64,000 nucleotides of DNA. Source: Phaenicophaeus curvirostris. Lineage: Eukaryota > Chordata > Aves > Cuculiformes > Cuculidae. The notes beneath the pieces were generated by a model. The model had not been told where the DNA came from and did no database searches. It was given only the letters and a program-made list of their open reading frames with translations. The stretch spans positions 102,991,571-103,055,570 of the forward strand of contig NC_091392.1 of assembly GCF_032191515.1 (NCBI RefSeq), written 5' to 3'. Made by a program: the position numbers and the translations under genes. This document shows, in pieces, positions 10,977 through 22,310 of this stretch. Position 1 is the stretch's first letter. Each line of letters opens with the position of its first letter.

Positions 10977-12705
10977 ATGTAAATCCTTGGCTGAAAATGT
11001 TATTTTTTTTGTTTGGTGAACCAAATTCAATGGGCTTTCTCATCAGCTTTGTGTTAGAAACAAGATTCAATCTTGTATTAGAAGATAGAAAGTACAGATG
11101 AAGAAACTACAAGAACCTGAATCAAAATGATAAATAGTGTATAAAGTAAGCTTGTATTATTGTCAGAGAAAGAAATCAATATTCTAAAGGTCTGAAGTTG
11201 CAAATCCTGATTTCAATCTTGGAGTCATATCATGAATAGCATTTGGAGAAGCATGTAACACCTGGGCCATTAATTGCCATTAACTCTGCCATTAAGAGCT
11301 GTCAAGCTGTTTGCTTCAGATGAGCGGTCATACAAGTGTTAGGGGAAATTTAAAGAATAGGAATAGAAAGAATGGAAGTTTTTTGTCTGCAATACAGATG
11401 AAGTGAGAAAAATGGAAGAAAAAATATGAAAATTCTTTGCAGATGAAAAAAATTACTGACGGGACCATAGTTTTTTTCACAGTTACAATTCTGTCTGCTG
11501 GCATTTAGGTGTTAACTACAAGGGAAACCAGTATGAGGAGACAGAAATGAGTTGTAATGTTATCAAGGTCTAACATAGTTATCTGTTGTTGGAGCAGAGC
11601 TTCATTTATCAGCCTGCTTTCATGTTTACAGTTGTGTTTGGTGGTCTCTAGTCGTTGGTGAGGGTCAGACAGCTGTGGGCATCTAGTAATTTGACAAACA
11701 CTTCAATTAACGTTCCTCCTGTCATCAGCAACTTGATGTGAAGCCCAGACACTATGCAATGTATGGGATGTAGCAGTCACACGCATTTTGGTTTGTATTG
11801 ATATAGGAGGCTCTTGCTAAAATAAAACACTAAACCTGTTGCATTTTTTTAAAAGTTGTGTTTATTTTCTGAAAGACGTTTTCTAAAAAACATCTTACTA
11901 GTTTTAGAAACCTGAGCCATGTGTCATTTTAGAAACCTACAGCATTTTGAACAGGTTGGTACATTGGAAACAAGGCCTGGGGAGTTAAGTTAAAGTCCAT
12001 ACTAAGCATTAATGTAGATGAGGCATAAGAAATGAGTAGGATGAGCCAAAATTTTTTTTCAACAGTGGTAGAGTTGTGAATACTTTTCAATCTACAGTTG
12101 TGGTGGTCAGAAAAATGAATATTAGAGTAGCAATTCCATTAAAAAGATTTTCTTCCTTCATAAAATTAAATGTCCTGCCAGTCAGATGAAAATTTTATAC
12201 ACTTAAGAAAACAGAAACTTTGCAAAAAGTTACCCTAAAGGTTGAAGTCATTTTTGGGTAAAATTCTCCCTAGTCCATCTCCAGCAAAATGCGGTGTCAT
12301 AAGACTGAGTCGAGCGTAAAGTTCAACCCTGCTTGTATAAAAGGATGAATAGTGTTGATGCATGTTTTTAAATGTAGGCATGTCTTGAGCTGGGATGGAT
12401 TAAATGTACACTGAATTATCTTGCAGAACTGAACAATTTCTTGGATTACATAATAACCAAACAGCATGCAGCGTTTTAAAATATATGTGTGTTCCTCATG
12501 TCTACCTTTAAAACATCTATTTTGGAGTCATCATCAGCTCTGCAAGGACAGGACTTCTTAAATGTTAAAAAAAAATTTATATTTTAATAGCTAAAACTGT
12601 ATGGAAAACAGCATTCTTCACAGAGTTACACTGAGCAAAAGTTATTTGAAAGTACCCTAAATCTATCATTAATTTGATATTTCTTGTTCCCATTGTATAT
12701 TACAG
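10977..12705. other. Non-coding, intron-like
   Basis: AT-rich, no repeat or gene recognised. Ends in the acceptor of the ROBO1 exon. Confidence 0.5.
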
Positions 12706-12758
12706 ATAACAGTTACGTTAACGCTGCCAAGCTGGTGTAATGCAAGGAAGGACACATC
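12706..12758 (+). other. ROBO1: ROBO1 5'UTR part of the signal-peptide exon
   Basis: A splice acceptor (TATATTACAG, with a T-rich stretch upstream from about 12679) ends at 12705, giving a 53-base 5'UTR before the ATG at 12759. This implies a separate non-coding exon upstream of the window or within 1-12.7 kb. A second AG at 12710-12711 could shift the boundary by six bases. The exact acceptor is inferred from consensus only. Confidence 0.6.
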
Positions 12759-12846
12759 ATGAAATGGAAACATTATCCTTTTTTGGTCATAGCAGCTGTA
12801 TTCAGCCTTTCCAGATGCCATCAGTTACTAGGTCAACTCATTCCAG
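12740..12846 (+). promoter_or_regulatory. Upstream ATG overlapping the ROBO1 start, out of frame
   Basis: An ATG at 12740-12742 lies 19 bases before the ROBO1 ATG in the +1 frame and stays open through the exon end (35 codons). Position -3 is G and +4 is C; the main ATG has A at -3 and A at +4, so both contexts are moderate. If the acceptor at 12705 is right, this ATG is in the mature mRNA and could lower translation of the signal-peptide form. Function is inferred. Confidence 0.4.
12759..12846 (+). CDS. ROBO1: ROBO1 first coding exon (signal peptide), partial CDS
   Basis: Encodes the N-terminal 29 residues of Roundabout-1 (long isoform), a single-pass Ig/fibronectin receptor for Slit ligands that steers axons and migrating cells. 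Seen: MKWKHYPFLV at residues 1-10, a hydrophobic core through about residue 17 (VIAAVFSL), and a C-terminal HQLLGQLIP, a typical cleavable signal peptide. The exon stops after CCA plus one G, so the donor CAG|GTAGGT splits a codon in phase 1. Known: human ROBO1 long isoform starts MKWKHxPFLV, has QLIP at residues 26-29, then Asp; the split G would fit the first base of an Asp codon. From memory about 18 of 29 residues match the human protein, with the same length to QLIP. ROBO2 and the short ROBO1 isoform start differently. The start is chosen by this homology. The Ig domains lie on later exons outside the window. Main doubt: identification rests on 29 residues. Confidence 0.88.
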
Positions 12847-15800
12847 GTAGGTACCTTTTATTTAAACGTGTTCATATTTTTGTGAATAATTTTTATGCTA
12901 TCAGTGTGAATATGAGCATGTATATACCTGAAGTGCACTCTTTATTCGTGCATGTGTTTATTAATATTTGTGTGTGTGTGTGTTTAGTTAAGAAATTTAT
13001 GAGCATATCTGCATGTTCATAACCAAATTTCATAAGTGCTGTATTGTCTGTGCTCCAATGACTTGCTTGTTTTGATTGTAAAGGAAAATATAGAAAAGGA
13101 GTGGCCTGAAAATATAAGTACGAGAAGGTTAAGGTGTCTGTTAAAGCATTCCTTTGATTAGCACTGTTGGCGGAGGGAAGAAGTACCAAGTGCAGAAACA
13201 GATTTGAATATCAAAGAGAATACAAAACCTATACAGAACCTTCCTGAAGAAAGAAAATAGAAGCAACTGTTAAGCAACCAAAATGCAGGGTTTTCCATGA
13301 GGTCCTAGAGATCAGGGTACTTTCTGGTGTCTGCATATGGCCAGTCTTACTAGTGTAGACAGAAGTAGTAATCATGTGTAAATGGGGCAAGATACATTCA
13401 AACTTTAAAGAGAAAGAAGGTGGTGGTAAAAAGGGTAACCTATATCACTAATGAACAATGGATTTTTATTGAAGTAACATACAGGAAACAAAACCTGTTT
13501 TGTTGTACTGCAGTTTTTCTTAAGAATAAATCTATAGAAAGAGCATCTGAGTCATTGTGAATTATCTTCATTATTTGTTAGGACACTCACTCTCCCTCCT
13601 TCCCCCAAAAAATTGATCAGTACTGCTAATAATGTACAACCTTTCAGTAAATGTTGGAAAACACAATAGACCTACAAAAAGAAACTTGCTGAGATTTGGT
13701 GCTTGTTTTTATTTGCTTTGCATCTAAATAATAATGTAGAAGACAGCTGGCTGGTTTTCTAAGTCAGATATTTACATTGTATATGTGGAATTTCATGGCT
13801 ATACAATTCTCTATATATCTGTGGGCAACTAGTTCAAATACAGGCTATTGAAAAGAAAAAGGAAATGTTTTATTTCCTTCAAGAGTTCGTTGACCTATAA
13901 TGAATGGTGGTTCACGGAAAGTAAATTAAGGAAATGAATTGATTATTTTTTTTCCCTGGTTTTCTTCGTTTCAAATCTGTTACATAGAAGATACAAAAAA
14001 CTCCAGAATAAAGGAAGATGTAAGTTAAAATTATCATTTTAAAAGTTTGACCTTGGACTTGAAACAGAATTTCAAAGCAATTTACCTGTCACAAAGATAT
14101 CTACTGCTCCTTTTAAAAGAAATGCCTGCAGATCCAAATGTATTTGCATGATAGTTACCTCCATCTGCTTGCGTTGGTTTCAATTTAGGCATAGTTTTGT
14201 AGACTCTGCTAAAAAAGGCTGCTTGCATTGTATTACTTTTTCCATCAAATTAGTTTCAGAATAAAATCACAGGTGGCATTTTGATTTTGTTCCTGCTTTG
14301 TAATTTTCATCACAGACCTCAGACTTGAACCAGGAGATTACTCTACTTGGCCAGACATCAGCATGCTCAGCCTCACTGGCAGGGTGCCAGAAGTGTGATT
14401 ATCACAAAAGATCAAATAAGGCAGGATTTTTTTTTTTCTTTAAGCAGTTCAGCCATTCATTTTGCTCTTTTCATGCCTTTTCTTTACAAAGGCATGTCTC
14501 TCTCTCTTTTTTCTCTCTCTTTTTTTTTTATTTTTTTTTTGTACAGGAAGAGAGACACCTATGCAAAATCTCAAACTTTTTCCTCCATTTAATGGGGGAA
14601 AACAAGAAATAACGGTTCTTTGGAATACTGCTGTATTCATAAAAAATATCAATAGAACAATAGGTAACAGCTTTTTCTGAGGATTACTGAAAGCTCTAAG
14701 TAGCTAAAAGATCTGCAATCATGATACTACAAAAGTATGTGTGTTTTTTCATTTCCGTAAAACCCATACATTCCAAATAACAAATCCAATTAAATTATTT
14801 TTAGATCATGTGGTTAAAAACCTTTAAAAAATGAAATTGTGTGGTTTCTGTCTTATCTAAACATTGAAAATTACTCCAGTTTACTGATGACCTAGCTTTA
14901 ATTTCATATGATAAAGTATCAGAAATGTGTTAAAGCTAATGCTCACTGGAATTCTCAATTTCAGTAAAATGTGATGAATGTTAATGGTGGTCTTATAACT
15001 TTGAAGCATTTATTCTAGTTTTTGCTGAATCTTTTCATATATTCTTCTTGAGTCTCACTCTTTTGCATATAGGGTCCATAGGGAAGCACTGTCTCCCCCC
15101 TTTATTAAAATCACGGCTGAGCCTTTCATCTCATGTCATTACATCTTACCTCTAATTCACATATAAAATACACTCACAATTCCACGACGGCGGTCTCCTG
15201 AGGCATGAAGTATCTTTGCCTTGGCACATCTTTATTTAATCAAGGGTTGAACATTATCTGGGAAAGATGTGATTTTTCTTTCCCGTTGCTCTGCATATTT
15301 TAAGGCTGAAAAACTTGATAGCTGATTTTAAAGTGCACTGATCTAAGAAAACATGGCAATAACTAACGTTACATTATGTTTAGATGTGTACTTTGAGCTC
15401 TGTGTTTTCAGTTAAGTCATTGAAGTGTTTTAAAGTTAACAGTTACTACATTGTCAGAAAAATATAGAACTATTAATCTCACATGCAGCAAAAGATTTGC
15501 ATAATTTGAACTGAAGTTTTTTGGTGTGTTTTTGGGTTTTTACATCAACAGTAATGAGTGCAAGCTTTCAGATTTGTGGTCTGTGAATGAAGACAGTAGG
15601 AGCATTTTTCATGGATTTGGTTGGCCTTGGGATCAGGTCCTTTAGCAAGAACTACTGTGGAAGTGCTCTCCACCTGAACTGGAAGAGATGCCAGAATTTA
15701 GCTAGTTTTATGGTTGTCATTTTTTTTTTCTGAGAAAAATGTTTAAAAAAGAAATGTTCAGCTAGCCCAGCCCAATCCACAGTTTGACTGTTGACTGTCT

Positions 15801-16424
15801 TTTGGCATAGGCTCAGAGGCATATAGGCTCAGATTCCATGTAAATTCCTGATTGTGAAGCTGTTAGAGGAAGAGCAAAGAGCTAAGGAAATTAAGTGACC
15901 AGTATTCCCTTGACAGTTCTCAAAGAGTAGGGGGTATGGATTCAAATTCTTTCAGTTGGAAAGTACCGGAGACTTGCTTTCACCCTTTCTAAGCATGTGA
16001 TCCAACAGCTGAGCTCGTATTTGTAATATATGGCAGTTTTGTTAGTTATAATTTTGTATTGTTTTACAGCTGTGTTCATAACTATTTTGTGATAAGCAAG
16101 CAGGCATTTCAGAACACATAAACAGGAAAGTGTAGTTAGTAGTTCAGAGGGTAAGTAAGGCAAAGGATAGAAACTGAAAACCTCAAAACCTAGGTAAAGC
16201 TACTCCTTCTCAGGAGCAGTGCTTTAACTCTTAGAAGAACGTTAACTCTAAAGACAGAAGGACGTGATTTAACAGGATTGAATTTTTAAATATAGGTCCC
16301 CATATTCCATATAAATTTTACTTATTGTTTCATTGAATATGAGCCCAAACAAAAATAATTTTTAGCTATTTTTTATTAAAGATATATGTATAAATTTAAG
16401 ACTGGAAGTTTAGCTCTGATGTAG
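12847..16424. other. Intron, mostly unrecognised
   Basis: No gene recognised. Contains a (TG)n run near 12970-12983, a long pyrimidine tract at 14496-14540 followed by an acceptor-like GTACAG, and scattered T runs. The exon-like segment after the tract is discussed in the findings and is not called as a gene. Confidence 0.5.
14496..14540 (+). repeat. Pyrimidine-only low-complexity tract
   Basis: About 45 bases of T and C with a single A, starting as (CT)n and ending as poly-T, directly followed by GTACAG. Simple repeat; strong polypyrimidine tract in the sense direction. Confidence 0.8.
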
Positions 16425-17060
16425 GAACACTCAGAATCATGGCAAAAAGAAGGCATGTGCAGGTTATTTAGTCCGAGGTTTTTTTTTCTAAAACAGTGCT
16501 GTACTTAAAGTTAAATCAGGTTGCACAGAGCCATGTCCGGCTATGTTCTGAGCACCTCTAGGGATGGAAATTTCTTAACCTCTTTGGATTAATTCTTTCA
16601 TTTAGAGACAGCTGGAACCTTTTATATCGCATCTTGTCCTTTCACTGTGCACTTCTGAGGAGAGTCTGGCTTTCATTTCTGCAGAACTTTTGTTGAGGTA
16701 CTTGAAGACTGGAATTAAACCACTACTTTAGACTTCTGTATGCTAAACCAAACCATCTTCTTTACTCTTTCCCAGTATCTCACTTGCTCAATCCCCCTGT
16801 CGATCGTAGAGCCCTCCTCTGTGCTCTCTTCCTTTTTTGTTGTTTCTCTCTTACAGTGGCCCAAACCTATATGCACTCTTCCATGTGCAGACTCATGAAC
16901 GACAATTGAAGAGAACTAATCGCCCCTTGACCTGCTGGTTATGCTTTCACAAAAGTATTCCAGTATATCATTATCTTTCCCTATGTCAAGGGCACACTGC
17001 TACCTCAAATTCAACTTGTCAACCAGGACCACAGGATGTCTCTGTCATGTTATGTCATGT
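16425..17060 (-). mobile_element. Old, degenerate CR1 LINE fragment
   Basis: No open frame survives, but the order of recognisable CR1 ORF2/3'UTR blocks on the minus strand is preserved. On the plus strand these read: CAGGTTGCACAGAGCCATGTCC, GAGCACCTCTAGGGATGGA, TCCTTTCACTGTGCACTTCTGAGGAGAGTCTGGC, TGCTCAATCCCCCTGTCGATC, GACCTGCTGGTTATGCTTTC, GGGCACACTGCTACCTC and CAACTTGTCAACCAGGACC. These correspond to the region from the mid C-terminal RT back to the EKDLGVLVD-like segment. Divergence is high and there are several deletions. An older subfamily than the other copies. Confidence 0.7.
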
Positions 17061-17061
17061 C

Positions 17062-17139
17062 ATCTGATAGGAATGGTTGGACTTGATGATCCGGTGGGTC
17101 TCTTCCAACCTGGTTATTCTATGATTCTATGATTCTATT
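17062..17139 (+). mobile_element. CR1 LINE 3' terminal fragment
   Basis: Only the last 75-80 bp of a young CR1: TGATAGGAATGGTTGGACTT, GATGATCCGGTGGGTCTCTT, then ATTCTATG octamers ending near 17139. It directly abuts the old minus-strand CR1, so it probably inserted into or at the edge of it. No clear target-site duplication. Confidence 0.9.
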
Positions 17140-20100
17140 CTTAACTTTCCATCATATAACTTCTACCATAGAAAGGATCATCTTGGAAGAATTGTTCTGT
17201 TGGCAAACTGTAGTGGCAAGAAATACCATGTTTTGGTGTATGTTCTCCAGTAATTTTGTTTTCACAAGGTTTATGCAATGTCATTCTTGGCCATAAATTA
17301 CATTTTTGTGATCCTAATTTAATATAACTGTGACAAATGCATCTGTAAGTGATGTGTAGCAAGGGATGATGATTTAATGTATGTTTTCCACTTGCAAGTG
17401 CCGCCAGGGTTGTAGATTTTGGTATTCAAGGTCAAATTCTGAAAGAGTAGACAGGCAGTTTAGGCCTTGCTGGGTCAAGGAGCATGTGGAAAGATGTGCT
17501 TCTGTCATCCACATCCAATTATATTGAATCAGACAGAAAATATTCTTCAATTCAGATCTAAAAAACAAAATTAAACCCACCACTGAAACAAAACCTACCA
17601 CCAAACCAAACACCACTCACTTTTTGGCTAGCCCCTGCTAAAAAGGGGCTCTATTTAGACAGACTAAGTGAAAAAAAAATTAGAAAAGAGAAAAACCGGC
17701 ATCTGTACTCTTGCAAAGAATGTGTGTGTTCATGTCTGCCTCTTCCTTCTCTCCTGTCCCTGCAATAAGCATATGCCACACTACAACCTCTTGTAGAGAG
17801 GAAGCAGTACCAACTCAACTCATCTCATTTAACCACTGTATACTTGTATGCATGTGTATTTGCATTTGTAAGTATACACAATGATGTACAAATATCAGTT
17901 AGTAACTCTTAAGACTGGAAAGTCATCTTTCCTCTTGAAGTGCAGGGTAATATGTCATCCTTGCAAAATATTTTAAAAATATTTTTCACTTATTTATGTT
18001 CCTGTGTCCTAATATTAATGAATTCATGCTAGATCACATTATGTTAAGATCCAATGTGTTTGTTATTAAGGAAACATTACGATGTTTCCATGAAATGATA
18101 TTACCATATATAATTTCCATTATGACTTTACAAACCAGATTACTTAATAACACAAGAGATAATAATTTCTTTTTATCAGAAAACAGAAATGGTGTAGTAA
18201 ATCTTGTATACTGTTTTCAGTGGATTTGTCTACATAATAATAATGTAATTTACCTAATCGTCCATCCCTGCTGGTAGAAGTGAAAATACATAACTGTTTT
18301 TTCTCAGCTTGAAATATTGTGACTAAATTTGCTCTGTCTCCATTATATACACTCCAGCTGATTTTTACAGTGTTGTCCTTTACCTACCTTTTTTACTCTG
18401 ATTAACATCAGCACATTGTCAGAGTACTCAGATTGTTTCACATTTGTTGGTTTTATGGTATGACCTTAGGTTTTCCCTGTTGTTTTGTTTTGCTTATTTT
18501 GTGGTTTGTATTTTTTTTTTCAGTGCCCCAACTATTCTCCTGCTTGGGAGGATGACAAAGGTTTGTCATTCCTATTGGTAGAACTGTTGTGCCTGGAAAG
18601 AGTGTATATATTAAAAGGAGGAAAAAAAATCCCAGCATGTGCCTTGTCTTACAGAGATTGTCACTGTGTGCACTGAGGTCTTAATAAATAAAAAAGATTG
18701 CCAGCTATACTTCAGTTCACGGCTTCTTTATTAGCCTTTAAAAAGAAATAAATAAAGCATGACGCTTTATTTAATTGTCTGAAAAGATGGAGGCAAACCA
18801 AGAGTCACAGTCAGCTGCAGGACACTTAATGAAGAAATCCCTATTTTTAATCTAGTTGTAGAAGACTCAACTCTTCTGTTTTGACGATGTGGCCTTTGTG
18901 ATGAACCTGGCTGGAAAACCACATGTGCTGCACTGTCTTCCTAATTAAGTCATCAAAATGCACTGGAGCAAACTGAGTGACTTGCGTAGACCAGTATAAG
19001 TAATTTTAGTTCCTCGATTGCTTGGTTAATAGAAAGTGGCACTGTTCTAGATTATGACTGATAGAGGTTAGCTGCTACAGCTGCTATTATTGTGCCTTCA
19101 GGTAGGCAACTTTATAAGCTGTTTCAGTGACTGTGTAAGAAGGCAGTCTTTGCTTTGTTTCCCTTTCTTTTCTTTTACTCTTCAAAGATGTAATCACAGA
19201 GACATTTCCTAATTTTTTTTTGTTTTCCTCTAGATGTCTGTGCCTGTAGTTTTCCTGAAAACACACAAATATTCCACATGTTTTGGATGTGCTGATGTAA
19301 GGTATTGGGAGACTGGCCACTAAAATAAATTAAAAGATAAATGAAAAGAAAAAAAATTAATAATGACAATCATTGTAATATAAAAAAGTTTGAGCATATG
19401 TAATGAAGACGGAATCAGTTTTTCTGATATAGGCTTCATTGGCCACAGCTAAAGATTTTATAAATCTGTATACCAGATTCTGAAGCTTTTATTGGTAAAA
19501 ATATTAGTAAATACTCTTTACCTGCTTCACAGATAGTCTTGAAGCTCAAGCTTCTTAGAGACAAAAATACGCTGATTATGAGAATGGCATAATCAAGTCC
19601 TGAGTATCTATCTCAGGAATTATAAACTTATGTTGAAAAGCTTTCCTAGTTAACACAGCTCTGTGACACCCCAAAGTTGATAGCAAGGTTACTATTCAGG
19701 CATTTGCACACAATTATCTTAAGAATGCATTTGCCTGAATTCTTCTATAAAGTTTGTGTTTGGTATAATTAATGGGGAATCTGGAATAAATGTTATATAT
19801 GTTCGTAGGTAATAAAAATAGAATTTTCACCAGAAGTTACTTTACCTACATTAAATTTAACAATAATAAATATTTCTTTACATAATTCATCAATTAACCT
19901 GTGAACAATCTTCAGTTACAAAAGTAGAGCACAAATGTCATAGAATCCCTATTGAGTCTAATATTTATTTAGATGATAAATCTGTTAAAGCTTTAAAGCA
20001 ATTTAATGTCTTTAACATCAGTTATAAAACTAATTTCAGTCATATCAGTGAAAGAATGTTACAATTTACAAGCATGTTCTCACAATTATGACTACTCAAG

Positions 20101-22059
20101 GGGTTATGGTAGGCATATCTATGCTTGCTAATTTATTTTCGATGCTGTGAAATGGAGTGTCTAGAGATGCTTTATTAAATATTTTAATAAATGTCGAACA
20201 TATTTGCACAATTTCTGCTTTGACAAAGGGTGATTTATATCCACCTGTATCTGCATATGCAGAAAAAAAAAGTGCTTTTGTCAGAGACTACCACTGTATT
20301 TTTGCACAGTCTAAACACGAAATTATTGACTTTTGTCTAATCTGAATTTCAAGTCAAAATGGAACTGGTGAAAGCACACAAGTCTTACATATTAGGGTTT
20401 TTTTCTTAACCTGAAATGTTGAGTTAGATTGACACTAACATTATTGTAAGTATACTATATCTATGATGGTGTTACAGGTACAGTAATGTGCAACTGACTA
20501 GTTGCAGTGTCATCTTTATTCTGACTTTTTTATAAGATTTTAAAAATGTTCAGAAAATTACTTTTCTCTATCATTTAAAAATCATCATCTATTATTCTGA
20601 TCTGAGACTTGCATATGACCCATTTTGAGATAAGTTGATATTTTGTATCTGAAAAATTAAATATTACAAGGTTGCAGGCACTATGACTTTTAGTGAGTTT
20701 CTATTTTTCCTAACACAACTTAATTATATTTTCTACATTAATCATCATACATTGATTCTCAAAATAACATGTCAAATATTCTGTGTATGCAACTGCTACA
20801 TCAGTCATCTCTCCTTCCTCTGTGTATGAAAACAAAGAAACACCTATCCTCTACAAATGGTTTTTGCTCAAGGCATTGTTACAGGCAGCCATGAAGATAA
20901 AAGAATCCTTAAAAGTGCTGAAAAGCACATCTGGTCAGCCATTTGCTGTTAAGTTTCCATGCTTAGACATTTCTTAATTACGTTTTGGGTATGTTTTGAT
21001 TTATTTTATTTTTTTTTTAGTCCTTAACATAACCCAAGGGGTAAAATGTAATGATATTATTTAAAACTTGTTTTTTAAATCAGATCATAAACAATGGACA
21101 TTTTAAGACTACTTCATTTTGACATGCAGCTGAGGCAACCTGCAAGGTCACACTTTTAGTACATGAAAATAAAAAGGCTGTTAATAGTACCCAACAAAAG
21201 GATGTTTGTTTTTTTTAATTACTTTCTCTCTCCTTTCTTTGCAAAATGGATTGGTTATGCCCTCCAGGATTTTACTCATTTACAGTACTCCCTACTCACA
21301 GTAAGATTAAATAATTTCCAGTTCACTTTATATCCATCTGGCACTTAAAAGCATAGGTGTAGAATTAGCAGTTCTATTCGTGAACAGTACAATTTCAGAA
21401 ACCATGCTTTGTTAAATTCCCTAACAGTCATTTAAAAAACATGACACTGAACTGGCATTGAGTTGAAGACTTGCATTTTTTAAAATTACTTAAAGACTAA
21501 GCATGCCTCCCATTAATTGTATATTGCTCTAAAATGTCTAGGATATCTTAAGGCTTGAAATTTGGGGCACACTTCGACTTCTTTGCCAATTTGACTTGTG
21601 ACACACAAACAAGCATCACACTCTTGAAAGGTATTGTGCCTACGACCACTTCTATTCATCACTTTCCACCATTTCCTTTTGCTACACGTCTTGAGTAAGT
21701 TTGCTTATGGTTGGTAGCTAATAAAGTGGATTTTATCTAGCTGTTAAATCAGGACTAAGCATTGTACTAAATCAGAGCTGGAGTTGTTAGCACAGAGATT
21801 AGAGCCTGTGGACGTTCACAACTACATCTTCCACTGAGGAAGATTGAGAAAAAGTTTACAGATGGTTAAATAAAAGCTGAACCACTTCTTGGTTTTGTAT
21901 GTTCTTTTGCTTATTTAATCTCATTTCTCCTAAATTACACATAGATTCATTACCTTCCATCTCCATTGGTTTATTTCCTATATTTTATGATTTAATTTTC
22001 TTTTATCAGTTGTTTCATAACATTGTAGCACTTTATCCATCAGTTTTCAATTTCTTTAT
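17140..22059. other. Intron, nothing recognised
   Basis: AT-rich unique sequence. A perfect 7-bp hairpin lies at 17630-17650 (AGCCCCT / AGGGGCT). No exon, RNA gene or clear repeat seen. Confidence 0.5.
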
Positions 22060-22142
22060 GTGAGCCGAACACAGGCTGAGCACAGGAACAGCCACAAAGC
22101 TACAGATAAAATGAAAAAAATAAATTTATTTCCATTACCTCA

Positions 22143-22310
22143 TGATCTGGGGTGACTCTGAACCAGCACCCAGTGAGGGGAAACATAAATGAGAACTCGG
22201 GCATTGCAGAACTCAATCCCTGCTTGTGATCTGGGGCAACTCCAGAACAGCACCCAGGCAGAGGAAATGCAAGGAGGAATGCAGGCACCGCAGACCTCAG
22301 TCCTTACTAG
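22143..22310. repeat. Two-copy 84-bp tandem repeat
   Basis: Units 22143-22226 and 22227-22310 both begin TGATCTGGGG, share CAGCACCCAG, and align without gaps at roughly 69% identity by eye (26 differences in 84). The period equals 28 codons, and the minus strand is open through both units (FPLxGC..V.PDH pattern repeated), but no known protein is recognised. Embedded in a locally GC-richer patch from about 22060. Confidence 0.75.

Larger units (their letters stand above)
1..12705 (+). other. ROBO1: Presumed ROBO1 intron upstream of the signal-peptide exon (3' part)
   Basis: Because 12706 looks like a splice acceptor, the DNA to its left should be intron or 5' flank of ROBO1. No upstream UTR exon, CpG-island promoter or other host gene could be identified. 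The only CpG-dense stretch is the LTR at 10255-10976. Confidence 0.5.

Noticed and set aside
12739..12760. Using the upstream ATG at 12740 as the ROBO1 start
   Set aside because: That frame gives no signal peptide and no ROBO1 similarity; the ATG at 12759 gives both.
18485..18676. Small frame with upstream TTTTTTTTTTCAG acceptor-like site
   Set aside because: Acceptor-like motifs are common in T-rich introns. The sequence shows no homology I recognise and no good paired donor.
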